Part shown: one piece after another, positions 12,623 to 21,591 of the stretch
How positions within the stretch are numbered: position 1 is the stretch's first letter
Layout of the letters: each line of letters starts with the position of its first letter
DNA from: a virus
Direction: 5' to 3' (one strand)
DNA length: 35,195 bases
IMG/VR virus record: IMGVR_UViG_3300031977_000093
Location: 1 to 35,195 of that record
Program-made: the position numbers and the translations under genes
The notes under the pieces: generated by a model
Told to the model about the DNA's origin: nothing
Seen by the model: only the letters and a program-made list of their open reading frames with translations
Database searches by the model: none

Positions 12623-12970
12623 ATGTCTAACACTATCCCCTTCGGCCTGACCTTCCGTGGTCAGAAATCCTACACTCAATCTGAAGTCTCGCACTTCATT
12701 GAAATCGCTGACTCTGTTGGCGACGACGAGTTGCGCATCAAATATGTTGCGTTCCTTGAAGCCTTCCTTGACGGGAAGATCAAGCCATCAACGCAAGTTG
12801 ATATTGATGTCATGCTTTGCTTTCAGGGCGATTTAGATAATCGCGCTGACATCGACTACCGCGAGGGCCACTGGGATGATGAACCCCAGATTCTCGCGGG
12901 TGGCAAATACTTTGCCAAGCAAGCCAAAAAGCTGATGGACCACATCAGCAAAAATGTGCGGATCGGCTGA
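12623..12970 (+). CDS. Unknown protein under the divergent switch promoter
   Basis: 115 residues (MSNTIPFGLTFRGQKSYTQ...). Mostly helical with a moderately acidic composition; no helix-turn-helix, zinc-binding or catalytic motif seen. It is one of only two plus-strand genes in the middle of the window. It has its own strong promoter, operator and structured leader, and an intrinsic terminator just after its stop, making it a single, tightly regulated transcription unit. That setting is typical of an early phage regulator, repressor or host-takeover protein; which one cannot be told from sequence. ATG 12623 has AAAGGAG upstream. Confidence 0.65.
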   Translation: MSNTIPFGLTFRGQKSYTQSEVSHFIEIADSVGDDELRIKYVAFLEAFLDGKIKPSTQVDIDVMLCFQGDLDNRADIDYREGHWDDEPQILAGGKYFAKQAKKLMDHISKNVRIG

Positions 12971-12979
12971 TCGCACTGT

Positions 12980-13003
12980 GGGGGCTAACGCCCCCCTTTT
13001 TTT
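12980..13003 (+). terminator. Intrinsic terminator overlapping the convergent nuclease stop codon
   Basis: GGGGGC (12980-12985), loop TAAC, GCCCCC (12990-12995), then a C and seven T: a strong plus-strand terminator for the gene at 12623. The minus-strand DUF1064 gene ends at 12985, so its last three codons and stop are inside the hairpin. Confidence 0.85.
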
Positions 13004-13362
13004 GACAAGAATATCTCAATGCCATGGACAGCTTTCATCAGCTTCTTCTTTAATTTGAACTCAGGAGTTTCGACGCCCTTGGCATCTTCGACAACTTCGT
13101 ACCAGTCACCGTTCTTGTCCTGCTTTTGATAGCGGAAGTCTGCAATGTAGGCGCAAATCTTTTCACCGTTGATCGCTATGTTGTATCGCACCTGTAGCTC
13201 AAGGTCTTTGACCCGCTCTGCGCGTTCGAGCGATTTGAGATACAGGTAACGCTCTGACTCCCACTTGGAATCAAACTTGATACCATCCACAGTTACTTTC
13301 TTGTTGCCGTACTTGGGTCTTGACCCACGCCGCTTGGGATTATATACAGTAGGAAACGTCAT
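12985..13362 (-). CDS. DUF1064 (PD-(D/E)XK-like) phage endonuclease
   Basis: 125 residues. It has the DUF1064 layout: basic N-terminus RPKYGNKKVTVDGIKFDS (about 15-32), then SKWESERYLYLK (32-43, 'FdSk.Ea.ry..L'), then a core with CAYIADFRYQ (70-79) and YEVVEDAKGVETPEFKLK (about 87-104, the D/E-x-K pair EDAK). DUF1064 proteins are small phage nucleases of PD-(D/E)XK type proposed to resolve or cleave branched DNA; the exact substrate is not proven. ATG 13362 has GGAGGA about 11 nt upstream, lying inside the divergent gene. The C-terminus ends in KKGGR where the terminator sits. Confidence 0.8.
   Translation of the reverse strand: MTFPTVYNPKRRGSRPKYGNKKVTVDGIKFDSKWESERYLYLKSLERAERVKDLELQVRYNIAINGEKICAYIADFRYQKQDKNGDWYEVVEDAKGVETPEFKLKKKLMKAVHGIEIFLSKKGGR
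13320..13348 (+). promoter_or_regulatory. Plus-strand promoter inside the DUF1064 gene start
   Basis: TTGACC (13320-13325) and TATACA (13343-13348) are 17 nt apart; both match four or more consensus bases. The predicted RNA start is near 13355, giving a very short leader (about 10 nt) to ATG 13365, or 25 nt to ATG 13380. Confidence 0.55.
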
Positions 13363-13364
13363 TT

Positions 13365-13598
13365 ATGGGAAAGTCCTCCATGCCAAATCCAGTAAAATAC
13401 AAATCAGTCGGTGTTTCAATAGAGGCTTACGACAAATTAGTTTACATCGCAGAAAAAGAAGATCGTGCTATCGGGCGACAGCTATCGCGTATGATTGACG
13501 AAGCATACGATGAAATTCAAGCGCGTGTAAATGCACGGCAGTCATACCGCCCTGCCGCAGTTGGCATTGGCGGTATCGCATCAGTTATCGAAGACTAG
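13365..13598 (+). CDS. Ribbon-helix-helix (Arc/CopG-like) DNA-binding protein
   Basis: 77 residues. YKSVGVSIEAYDKLVYIAEKEDRAIGRQLSRMIDEAY (about 12-48) fits the RHH fold: a beta strand (KSVGVSI) followed by two helices with the typical turn, a small dimeric DNA-binding regulator found in toxin-antitoxin systems, plasmids and phages. The remaining 25 residues are polar. It could bind the operators at 12460-12533. Either ATG 13365 or ATG 13380 may be the start; the latter has GGGAAAG nearby. It is divergent from the DUF1064 gene, with 2 nt between the two start codons, and overlaps the end of the convergent late operon by 4 nt. Confidence 0.75.
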   Translation: MGKSSMPNPVKYKSVGVSIEAYDKLVYIAEKEDRAIGRQLSRMIDEAYDEIQARVNARQSYRPAAVGIGGIASVIED

Positions 13599-16500
13599 AG
13601 TAGTCCCGCACTTCCCAGACCACCGAGCAATGTAGACGCAATGTATGGATTGCGCTTTGCTCTCTCACGCAAGTTAGCCTGCTGTAACGCTCTCGCCTGT
13701 AACGCTTCTGGATCAGGAGAGTATGAGATCGAAGGCATGGCAACTTCTGGAACACTTGTTCGGCTTGGAGTCGGCGCTGTGGGTTGTGTTGGCTCCGTGC
13801 CACGAATCTGCTGTGGGCTTGTAAGAAGCTGACCAGTAGCTTGACGAGTACCAACCTGACCACGATTGATTGCACCAAGTGTAGCACCTACACCACGGCC
13901 CAAGCCTGCTGCTCTCTCCGTTAGAGATGCACCTTCACCCGCAACTTGTGCTGCTGATGAGTTAAGAGCCTGAGACAAGCTCTGTGCCGCTGCCTGTGGG
14001 CTTGTGCGCCCTGCTTTGACCTCTAATGCGCTGCGCATAACAGTTGGGTTATTCAGCATGTAATTAAGAACGCGGAATCGACCTGCCTTTGGCAAGTTCT
14101 TCATTGGGTTCGTAAACTGACCAGTGCGGATCGCATCAGCCGCAAGTGATCCTGCGCCTCGTGCCCCAGTGTCACGCAAGAAGACGAGATCATCAGACAA
14201 TTCTTTAATGTCTTTTACTGTCTGCTCGCCTAATACCTTGTTGAGCATTTCAGGCTTATAAGACTCTAGCGCGTTACGAAGAGAGTAAGCTGCTTTCTCG
14301 TTAATGAAGATGTCTTCGTCTACAGACCCAAGAATATCATTAACAATTGTTCGTCTTATTGTCTCTTTTGCTTCCGGGCTATCATCAAAGAACTTGAGAA
14401 TCCGGTTGATTTGAGCACGGGTCATGTTGCGGTTGACGATGGCTGCTGCCGCTTCTTCTGGATCAAGAGCACCTGCATTCAGTCTTTTAAGAATGCTAGA
14501 AGATGCCGCTTCTTCCAGCCCGACCTGCGCATCACGAACGCTACGAAGAGTTTGAACAATGCTCGCATCAGGGTTTTGAGATACAATGCGTTGCAGTGTA
14601 TCGTCATCAATCTTCTTGATGCCCCCATATGCAAGAGATTTTGCTAGGTTCTGCACTTCAGGCCATTGCTCACCAAACAACAGCTTGCCAGTCTTGTCCT
14701 TGTTCATACGCTTGATTTTGCCGTAGAACTGGACGCCGTTGAACTTTGTTGGATCAGCAAAGTCTTTGTTAGAATCAAGCAATGCTTCATCAAGATAGCG
14801 TTTAGCCAAGTCTTGCCGAACAACTTCCTTTTGACCTTTTGCTGCCTCTAATGCAGCTTCGATACGTGCAGGAGTTTGAATGATCTTGTCGTAGTTTCTA
14901 CCGACTTCTAGCTTAACATTGACGCCCGGCTCACCAAGATTCCGAACAATTCCTAGATTCTCAAGGCGGTTAAACATACGCATTTCAGCACGATACGCTT
15001 GGTTCGCTGTTTTCAGCAAGTCCATGGCATCACGCATCTTGCGAGCATTCCCCGCACCGCCAACGCCTGTCAACTTAACATTGCCGCTTAACATGTTATC
15101 AACTGTGTTGCGCATATCGACCAACAAGCGACGAGGCGTTGTGTCTGAGATACTTAGACGAGGGTCCATCAATGTGTCTTGGATATTCTTGCGCAATCCA
15201 CGTAGACCGTTGAACGTTGTATAACCTTCTTTTGTTCCACGCGTTACAAGGTCATTGATCTGGCGACCAATCTCTGTGAACTCTTGTGGTGCAACAGATG
15301 CCGCGCCACCATACTTGCTGTCGATAACATCATCGAAGCGTGTCTTCAGTGCGCTGACATCAAAGACAGGTAGCTCACCACCTTCAGCCTGAACAGTTCT
15401 GCCATTTAGATTGATTGGCCCTGAAATCTCTGCGAGCTTATCATCAACAGCTTTGTAGTTGGTGTTGGCACCTTTGGCGAACTCATCATAGTTATACATC
15501 AACACGTCAAGAACGGCATCATCAATCTCTGTGCCCTCTTTTGTGGACTTAGTAAGAACAGAGATTGTGTCGTCAATCGCAGACATATGCGCTTTTTGCG
15601 CATCTTCTAAAGCTGTCTTTAACTGGGCTGCTTTCGCAGGTGCAGCATCGGCAATAACCTTTGCAAGATCATCGGTTGTGGCACCTGCAATCATCTTACC
15701 AGTCTTATCCATGATGCCTGCGTCTTGCAGTAGTTTTTCTTTTTTGTTCAATGCAAAGACAACGTTTTGAACAGCACGTTTTTCTTTGCCTGAAATGGCT
15801 TCAGCAATCTGAGATGCACGAGATACAGCCGCAGGCATACCCGCTGCTTCATAGCTCGGCATACCACCTTCATCCATAATTCTAAGAGCTTGCTCGGCTT
15901 GTCCCTGACCTAGCTGACGCTCACCTTGGCCCATAGCACGAGCGGCTGCGCTTGCGCCTTTGCCTGCACCCTGAATGAGCGCACGACCTGCTTTGAACGT
16001 ACCCATAGTCGCAAGGTCAATTGTCCCTGCCAACGCACCTTCTAAGGCTGCTTGTTTGGCGACTTCAGCACCACTTTGCTTCTGCAATCCAAGCAGGCTC
16101 TCAATGCCTTCTTCAAGAAGCTGACCACCCGCTGCACCTGCACCTGCACCCACAGCACCACCGATTAGCGTCGGGGCACCGATGATACCACCGATAACAG
16201 AACCGATAGTCTCTGGTGCTAATCCTGCTACATCTGCAACGTCACGAAGACTAAAGCCCTCTTCTTCAATTACAAGATTTGTATCTGTAGGATCATAGCC
16301 TAGCTTTGCTTGCCCTTCAGGTGTTAGAGCAAGGCGACCTTTTCTGTCCTTGGTGAATCCAGTTTCACCTACTTGCTGCATTAAGAAGTTTTCTTTTTCT
16401 TCTGGCGTTTCCATGAAGGATAGCTTTGCGCGTAGTCCACCACCTGCACCTGTGGTGTAATCAAAGCCTTCGTCTTTGCCAGACACAGTTTTTTCTAACT

Positions 16501-16636
16501 CTGCAAAACTTTTTGGCTTACGCATACCAAGAGAACTACCAGACTGAGATGAGCGAAATTCCTGCAATAATTCTTGCGGTGACTTCTCTTTATTCTGGCT
16601 CTCTCTGAACTGACGGAGTTGCTCTTGAGGGGTCAT
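13595..16636 (-). CDS. Large internal virion (DNA-ejection-type) protein
   Basis: 1013 residues, last gene of the late operon. The N-terminus (about 1-60) is polar; a hydrophobic/glycine-rich segment follows at about 140-180 (ETIGSVIGGIIGAPTLIGGA then VGAGAGAAGG), typical of membrane-interacting ejection proteins. The remainder is long amphipathic helix with many A/E/K/L. Proteins of this size and layout form the inner core of short-tailed phages or are ejected into the periplasm. No lytic transglycosylase motif was found. Function by position and composition only. The start ATG 16636 has GGAG about 9 nt upstream. Confidence 0.65.
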   Translation of the reverse strand: MTPQEQLRQFRESQNKEKSPQELLQEFRSSQSGSSLGMRKPKSFAELEKTVSGKDEGFDYTTGAGGGLRAKLSFMETPEEKENFLMQQVGETGFTKDRKGRLALTPEGQAKLGYDPTDTNLVIEEEGFSLRDVADVAGLAPETIGSVIGGIIGAPTLIGGAVGAGAGAAGGQLLEEGIESLLGLQKQSGAEVAKQAALEGALAGTIDLATMGTFKAGRALIQGAGKGASAAARAMGQGERQLGQGQAEQALRIMDEGGMPSYEAAGMPAAVSRASQIAEAISGKEKRAVQNVVFALNKKEKLLQDAGIMDKTGKMIAGATTDDLAKVIADAAPAKAAQLKTALEDAQKAHMSAIDDTISVLTKSTKEGTEIDDAVLDVLMYNYDEFAKGANTNYKAVDDKLAEISGPINLNGRTVQAEGGELPVFDVSALKTRFDDVIDSKYGGAASVAPQEFTEIGRQINDLVTRGTKEGYTTFNGLRGLRKNIQDTLMDPRLSISDTTPRRLLVDMRNTVDNMLSGNVKLTGVGGAGNARKMRDAMDLLKTANQAYRAEMRMFNRLENLGIVRNLGEPGVNVKLEVGRNYDKIIQTPARIEAALEAAKGQKEVVRQDLAKRYLDEALLDSNKDFADPTKFNGVQFYGKIKRMNKDKTGKLLFGEQWPEVQNLAKSLAYGGIKKIDDDTLQRIVSQNPDASIVQTLRSVRDAQVGLEEAASSSILKRLNAGALDPEEAAAAIVNRNMTRAQINRILKFFDDSPEAKETIRRTIVNDILGSVDEDIFINEKAAYSLRNALESYKPEMLNKVLGEQTVKDIKELSDDLVFLRDTGARGAGSLAADAIRTGQFTNPMKNLPKAGRFRVLNYMLNNPTVMRSALEVKAGRTSPQAAAQSLSQALNSSAAQVAGEGASLTERAAGLGRGVGATLGAINRGQVGTRQATGQLLTSPQQIRGTEPTQPTAPTPSRTSVPEVAMPSISYSPDPEALQARALQQANLRERAKRNPYIASTLLGGLGSAGLL

Positions 16637-16650
16637 TCGTGTACTCCACG

Positions 16651-18504
16651 CTATTTTTTGAAGTCATCTAACGTTAAGTTAGTGCCATAAACCTTGTTCA
16701 TTGCATCAAGTTCTGCCTGAGTTGGCATGTCGGAAACGTTGCCGCCAAACCTGATACCTGCATTTTGCTCTAGCCATCCTACAGCACGATCAAGGTTTTG
16801 CTGAGGTTTAACGATGGTCAAGTCATAAATATCTTTAAGCTGACGCTTAATGAGTTCAACGTCACCGCTTGTCCAGCTAATTTCACCAATACGCTTTGCA
16901 ACCAACTTACGGTCATTGTCTGATAGCGTTTTGCCAGATTCTTTAAGAATGTTTGTTGCTTCGTCAATCGCAAGATTGTTAAGCATTTGCTTTGCCTGAG
17001 CAACTGAACTTGGCATATCACCCGCAGATACGCCAAAGTTTCTCAATGCCTGTTGCATTCCGCTGAGGATTTGCTTTGGAATTGATACACCTTCGTTCAA
17101 GTTTGCAAGCAAAGTTTCGAACTTCTCTGCGCCTGAGTTGATGCTTTCTTGATATTCCATGAAACGACGAGCGACTGTCTCAGGGTCTTCTGCTATCTTA
17201 AACGAAGTTGGCGTAATGCCTTTATAGTTTGCATCAGCAGGAGCCGCTAACACTTGTAGCTCAGGCGGCACATCGTCAGCTTTACCGCCGATCAGTGACA
17301 CACGCTCATACGATCCCCACTGATCGCCAAGATCAACGCCCTCTGCGCGTTTCTCCAGTATCGCAAGGCGATCAGACGCATCAATGAACTCATAGTTTTT
17401 ATCAAAGTCTGGGTTTTGAATAAGTTTATTAAGTTCAAACTTGTTCAAGTCAACAAACTGGCCTTCATCAAAAGCAGCAAACTCTTCACCTTTGCCACCC
17501 TTTTTATAGACCCAGTATTTGCCACGGTTCATCAGCTTCTCTTGGTTCGCAGCATCTGTAGCCCGATCAGTTGCTCGGGTTTGTAGCGCATACTTACCAG
17601 CAGCTAATGCCGCTGCTCGCGCATCTGCTTGAGCCTTCTCTAGCTTAGGCAATGCTGCTTCGCTCGCTTCGCCCAGCGCAGCCAGCGCACCTCGGAAACC
17701 TTTGCCACCAGCTTTGTTGTTCATGAGGACAGCACCAGCAGCCATCAAAGCAGCAGCTTTGTTCGGCTTACCGCTAATGTCTATGCCCGTCGCTTCTTGG
17801 AACTCTTTCTTGTAGTCGTCCAAAGTCATTTCTTTTTTCTTTGGACCTGCGCCACGACTGTCTCCGATCAAATCATCCATAGCAGCAATGAACATTTGTT
17901 CGGCTGCATTCTTAGAATCAGCGAGCGGCATAGACTTTAGACCACCCTGACCTTCTGCAATCTGGGCTTCTCTGGCTCTAAAGTCTTCTGCTCGTTGCGC
18001 GTCTTTTTTCTTTTGCGCTGCTACAGTATCAAACTGTGCATCCAGAGCGGCTTGAATTTGTGCGTCCAACTCTGCCTTTGCTTCGCGCCCTTGGCGTTCA
18101 GCGCGTGTTTCAGGCATTCCTTTTGTGAGACCCTCACCTGTTGGGTCATATTTAAAGATTTCACCCGGCATATAATCATCAGGCAAGAAGTCTGGTGCAC
18201 CAAGTGTTGGGTCTGTCTCACCAAAAATGTCTACAAGATCAGTGCCTAAAGGCAACTCAGACTCTGAAATTTTACCAGACTGAACATCCCGAACAAATTG
18301 TGACGGACCAGTTAGGTAGTCAAGCGTTGCTTCACCCATCTTCTGTGGTGCATCAATGAGATAATCAGCAATACCGCCCAATCCTTCCATAAGAGACAAG
18401 GGGACTTGCGCTGCTGCACCAATTCTAGTTTTAGCGGGTGATAATCCAAACGGTCCTGAACGGCGTTGAAGTTCTCTATTATACGCGTCTAATGGATCAG
18501 CCAT
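16651..18504 (-). CDS. Putative internal virion protein
   Basis: 617 residues, helical and alanine/lysine-rich, between two other large late proteins with 14- and 9-nt gaps. An acidic, proline-containing N-terminal part (about 60-130) leads into a charged coiled segment (AKAELDAQIQAALDAQFD), a glycine/alanine stretch near 260-285 (NKAAALMAAGAVLMNNKAGG) and a mixed C-terminus. No enzyme motif. Position and composition make it a probable core or ejection component acting with its neighbours during DNA delivery. The ribosome site is AAGAGG, 6 nt before ATG. Confidence 0.55.
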   Translation of the reverse strand: MADPLDAYNRELQRRSGPFGLSPAKTRIGAAAQVPLSLMEGLGGIADYLIDAPQKMGEATLDYLTGPSQFVRDVQSGKISESELPLGTDLVDIFGETDPTLGAPDFLPDDYMPGEIFKYDPTGEGLTKGMPETRAERQGREAKAELDAQIQAALDAQFDTVAAQKKKDAQRAEDFRAREAQIAEGQGGLKSMPLADSKNAAEQMFIAAMDDLIGDSRGAGPKKKEMTLDDYKKEFQEATGIDISGKPNKAAALMAAGAVLMNNKAGGKGFRGALAALGEASEAALPKLEKAQADARAAALAAGKYALQTRATDRATDAANQEKLMNRGKYWVYKKGGKGEEFAAFDEGQFVDLNKFELNKLIQNPDFDKNYEFIDASDRLAILEKRAEGVDLGDQWGSYERVSLIGGKADDVPPELQVLAAPADANYKGITPTSFKIAEDPETVARRFMEYQESINSGAEKFETLLANLNEGVSIPKQILSGMQQALRNFGVSAGDMPSSVAQAKQMLNNLAIDEATNILKESGKTLSDNDRKLVAKRIGEISWTSGDVELIKRQLKDIYDLTIVKPQQNLDRAVGWLEQNAGIRFGGNVSDMPTQAELDAMNKVYGTNLTLDDFKK

Positions 18505-18513
18505 ATAAACCTC

Positions 18514-20217
18514 TTATCCCATTTGGTTTAGACCCTGCATCGTTGCATATGTACCAACGCCCTGCATGAATGGGTCTACTTGTGTCTGCGGTGTCTGCGT
18601 ATATTGACTATACATAGATGCTGATGGCGATCCTGCCACGAATGTCTGACCATAGCTGTACGGTGCCAAGGCTTGCTGTGTTTTCGATAGAAGATTTTGA
18701 CGAGCAAAGTCTTCTGCCTGTTGAGCATATTGACGCTCTTTGCCGCCCATTTCATACATGAACTGCATATCGGCAGGAGACATACCTGCGAACACACGAC
18801 CAATGTCTGCCGCTGTTCCTGCTAACTGACCATACGCTTGACCGATGTCTGCCTGCGCACCGCCGATCTGACCGTATGTTTGACCAAGGCCACCCATCAA
18901 TCGACCTGCTTCTAGGCTGCGCTTCTTCTCGTCCTCAGCCGCTCTTGCTTGCGCTTCTGCGCTTGAAAGACCCATGCTACGATACATGTCAGCCGCTTTC
19001 AGCATGCGATCTTCACCAGACTCAAATGCCTGTGCTTCTGCGCCCAATTGCGTTGTGCCTAAGCGACCAAGCTCCTGACCTCCAGCCAATTGACGCTTCA
19101 TGGCATCTTCATATGCTTTCTGCTTCATTTGGCCTTCGGTAGTTGCGGCTGCTAGACCACGTTTCGCTGCATCTTCAAACGCCTGTGATTCAAGGATAGT
19201 GCCCTTTGCGCCTAGTTCACCAGTTAGGCCAGAGGCTTGTAGCGCACGTTTGCGTTCGGCTTCATCAGTCGCCATAGCGTTTGCCATAGCTTTGTCGTAG
19301 CCTTGAGACATAAGGTTCGCAACGGTTTGCTGCTTTGTTTCTTCAATGGCGCGTTCAGTCTCTGCGGCCTGAACACCTGCACGAGAACCGCCGAAAGCCC
19401 CTGCACCAATCGCTTGTGCGGCACCTGCTTGACGACGCTTTGCACCTTCACGATCAATCTTTCTTAAAGCAGCATCAATGACCTGCTCTTTGTAGGGGTC
19501 CATAAACTCTGTGACTTTATTAGGATCAAAGCCACCTAATCCTTGTTCAGCAAGTTCAAATGCACGACCAGTTCTGCGGTCAAAGGCACCTTCTGCGCCA
19601 AACTGACCGCCTGAGTCTAGGCTTTGCGGTGCAAATTGACCGAGGCCACCTTTAATGGCTTCTTGCGCACCACCTAGTAAGGCTTGCCCACGACCTTGCG
19701 CGTCAAAAGTATCTGTGCCTTGCTGAATATCGCTACGAATACCTGACAGCGCAGTGTCATAGATGTTCTTTACACCTGTATCGCCACGGCCCTCTTGCAA
19801 ATATGTCTTCGCATCTGGGAAGTAATCTGTAAGTGCTTTTTCAATACTAGCTGCGCCAGTTGCTAACTCTGTGCCTGCTTCTGGCAAATAGCGTGGCTTG
19901 CCATCTTCAGTTTGGAAGTACGGCAGGTAACGATCCATAAACGCTTGGCGTTGCTCTGCGTCACCAAGTGTAGCTGTTACAGCCGCCTGAAGTGGATCAG
20001 CACCTGCCTGAACGTAGTCTGGAATGTTAAACAGTTCAGGATCATCAATGATCCCGCCCATCAGCGTTCCAGCAGGAATTACTTCTCCAGTTACTGGATC
20101 AGTCGTTTCTTCAGTCGTGGGCGTACCAAAGATTCGGGCAAGAAGTGCCTGATCTATGTCTTGAATATACTGCGGACGCGCCTGCGTTATCGTGGATTCT
20201 GTTACTGTATCAGCCAT
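18514..20217 (-). CDS. Putative structural/internal virion protein, repetitive A/G/Q-rich
   Basis: 567 residues. It contains EFMDPYKEQVIDAALRKIDRE (about 235-255), a block I associate with marine phage structural proteins ('fmdPY...Vid..l..I.r'), then alanine/glycine/glutamine-rich segments with recurring LG/AG/AQ motifs. The C-terminus has aromatic-rich repeats ending ATMQGLNQMG. It begins 1 nt into the previous stop (TAATG). It is likely a virion protein of the ejection complex or a tail component. Confidence 0.6.
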   Translation of the reverse strand: MADTVTESTITQARPQYIQDIDQALLARIFGTPTTEETTDPVTGEVIPAGTLMGGIIDDPELFNIPDYVQAGADPLQAAVTATLGDAEQRQAFMDRYLPYFQTEDGKPRYLPEAGTELATGAASIEKALTDYFPDAKTYLQEGRGDTGVKNIYDTALSGIRSDIQQGTDTFDAQGRGQALLGGAQEAIKGGLGQFAPQSLDSGGQFGAEGAFDRRTGRAFELAEQGLGGFDPNKVTEFMDPYKEQVIDAALRKIDREGAKRRQAGAAQAIGAGAFGGSRAGVQAAETERAIEETKQQTVANLMSQGYDKAMANAMATDEAERKRALQASGLTGELGAKGTILESQAFEDAAKRGLAAATTEGQMKQKAYEDAMKRQLAGGQELGRLGTTQLGAEAQAFESGEDRMLKAADMYRSMGLSSAEAQARAAEDEKKRSLEAGRLMGGLGQTYGQIGGAQADIGQAYGQLAGTAADIGRVFAGMSPADMQFMYEMGGKERQYAQQAEDFARQNLLSKTQQALAPYSYGQTFVAGSPSASMYSQYTQTPQTQVDPFMQGVGTYATMQGLNQMG

Positions 20218-21308
20218 TACGCCATGCCCTCCAGTTTATCCATCATGCCATACATTTTCTGGATGCCTCTATTAACGTCACCGTTGCCTGCGCCCTTGAC
20301 TGCATCACGAGTCATTACGAACTCGCCTGCCGTTAGCATAGCAGGAACATCATCTTTTGTGCCAGAACCTTCGCTCGGCATGATGCCACCGTCACGGCGT
20401 GGGAAATATGTTGGACCACCCTTGTTCAACTGAATAAAGTTTGAGTTTGGGTTGGGGTTCTCTTCAAAGTACCGCTCAATTTGCTCTGCGGTTCCTCTTG
20501 GTCGGCGCACTGTTCTTAACTTAATTCTATCTGGATCAGCCATTATTTCACTATACGAGCGATTTGCTCGTGCCGCTGCAAGATCAGCCGCTGAAGGTGT
20601 GTCATCTGGCGGGAATATTGCGTCCATCAGCTTAGAACCAAGGCCCATTGCCAATGCCTCACCTACTTCTGTGTTCAACATACGACCAATGCCGTCTTTT
20701 GGATCAAGGCCAAAGAACTCACCGATACCAAGCAAACCTTCTTTGTAGCCGCTTGATATGGGGTCTGGTTTGTTTTGGTTCTTTAATGCAGATTCCAAAT
20801 AATCTTTACGTTCGCCGGGCTTTTCGAATATGTTGCCGCGACCACCTTTAATATTGCTAGGAGCCACTTCATCAATATCTCCAAATCCAAAGGCTTGAGC
20901 CAATGAAGTGTCACCTGACAAAGCACCAAGGCCACCACCAATGGCACCGCTTACGAGCGCATCACGCAGACTTGGCTTGCGACCTTGAAGAAGATCGCCC
21001 AAAACTTGAGTTGTTACAGCCTGACCTGCGGAGCTGCCAAGAAACTTCTTGCCAACGTCTAGCCCCTTTTTAAACAAGTCCTTAATACTAAAGAACTCAG
21101 GCTCACCAGTTGCAGGGTTGATGCTGTTGTATCCAGAACCGACTGTATAACGCAATGGGTCCATGCCAGAATCACGAAACGCTACACCTAATCCTTGGGC
21201 TACTTCGGGGTTTTCCTGCAACACATCTTGAGGCACAACCATCTCGCCCGGAGCTACGTGAGCCATCATGGTATCGCCGTTTCTACCGTACCTTGCCATG
21301 TCTTGCAT
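20217..21308 (-). CDS. Virion-associated protein with two copies of a G-E-[FM]-V motif
   Basis: 363 residues. The N-terminus has GDTMMAHVAPGEMVVPQDVL (about 11-30) and the C-terminus DVPAMLTAGEFVMTRDAV (about 320-337): two versions of a block common in short-tailed marine phage virion proteins ('D.vpa.L..GEfVm..dav'), followed by GNGDVNRGIQKMYGMM. Between them are glycine/alanine-rich helices (SLRDALVSGAIGGGLGALSG). An internal duplication or a module that closes around a partner is suggested. It probably works in the virion with the next two large proteins. Start ATG 21308 has GAGG about 8 nt upstream; a second Met at residue 4 is possible. Confidence 0.65.
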   Translation of the reverse strand: MQDMARYGRNGDTMMAHVAPGEMVVPQDVLQENPEVAQGLGVAFRDSGMDPLRYTVGSGYNSINPATGEPEFFSIKDLFKKGLDVGKKFLGSSAGQAVTTQVLGDLLQGRKPSLRDALVSGAIGGGLGALSGDTSLAQAFGFGDIDEVAPSNIKGGRGNIFEKPGERKDYLESALKNQNKPDPISSGYKEGLLGIGEFFGLDPKDGIGRMLNTEVGEALAMGLGSKLMDAIFPPDDTPSAADLAAARANRSYSEIMADPDRIKLRTVRRPRGTAEQIERYFEENPNPNSNFIQLNKGGPTYFPRRDGGIMPSEGSGTKDDVPAMLTAGEFVMTRDAVKGAGNGDVNRGIQKMYGMMDKLEGMA

Positions 21309-21360
21309 ATTATAACCTCGTGATCACTGCCATTAAGTTACCAAATGTCGGCATAAATTA

Positions 21361-21591
21361 CTAGAGTGTAGACCCAGAAAGAGCTTCAGGCATTGTTACT
21401 TGAATACTTGTACTGCGTTTTTCACCGCCAGTCCAAGAATTATTGCACTGTGGACAGTTGCCGTCTGGGTAGCTTGCAATCTCTTCTGGCGTGTCAACCG
21501 CGTTGTCACAGTTAGCACAATGAACTGTGTCTGTGCTTGTTGAGGGTCGCCATTTTGACCCATTTGCCATTGTAATAATAGTATCACTCAT
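21361..21591 (-). CDS. Small zinc-ribbon protein
   Basis: 76 residues with two CxxC pairs, CANC (C25, C28) and CPQC (C46, C49), separated by 17 residues: a classic zinc-ribbon. It is in the late operon and overlaps its neighbour by 4 nt (ATGA), so it may bind a virion protein or nucleic acid during assembly. No membrane segment. Confidence 0.7.
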   Translation of the reverse strand: MSDTIITMANGSKWRPSTSTDTVHCANCDNAVDTPEEIASYPDGNCPQCNNSWTGGEKRSTSIQVTMPEALSGSTL

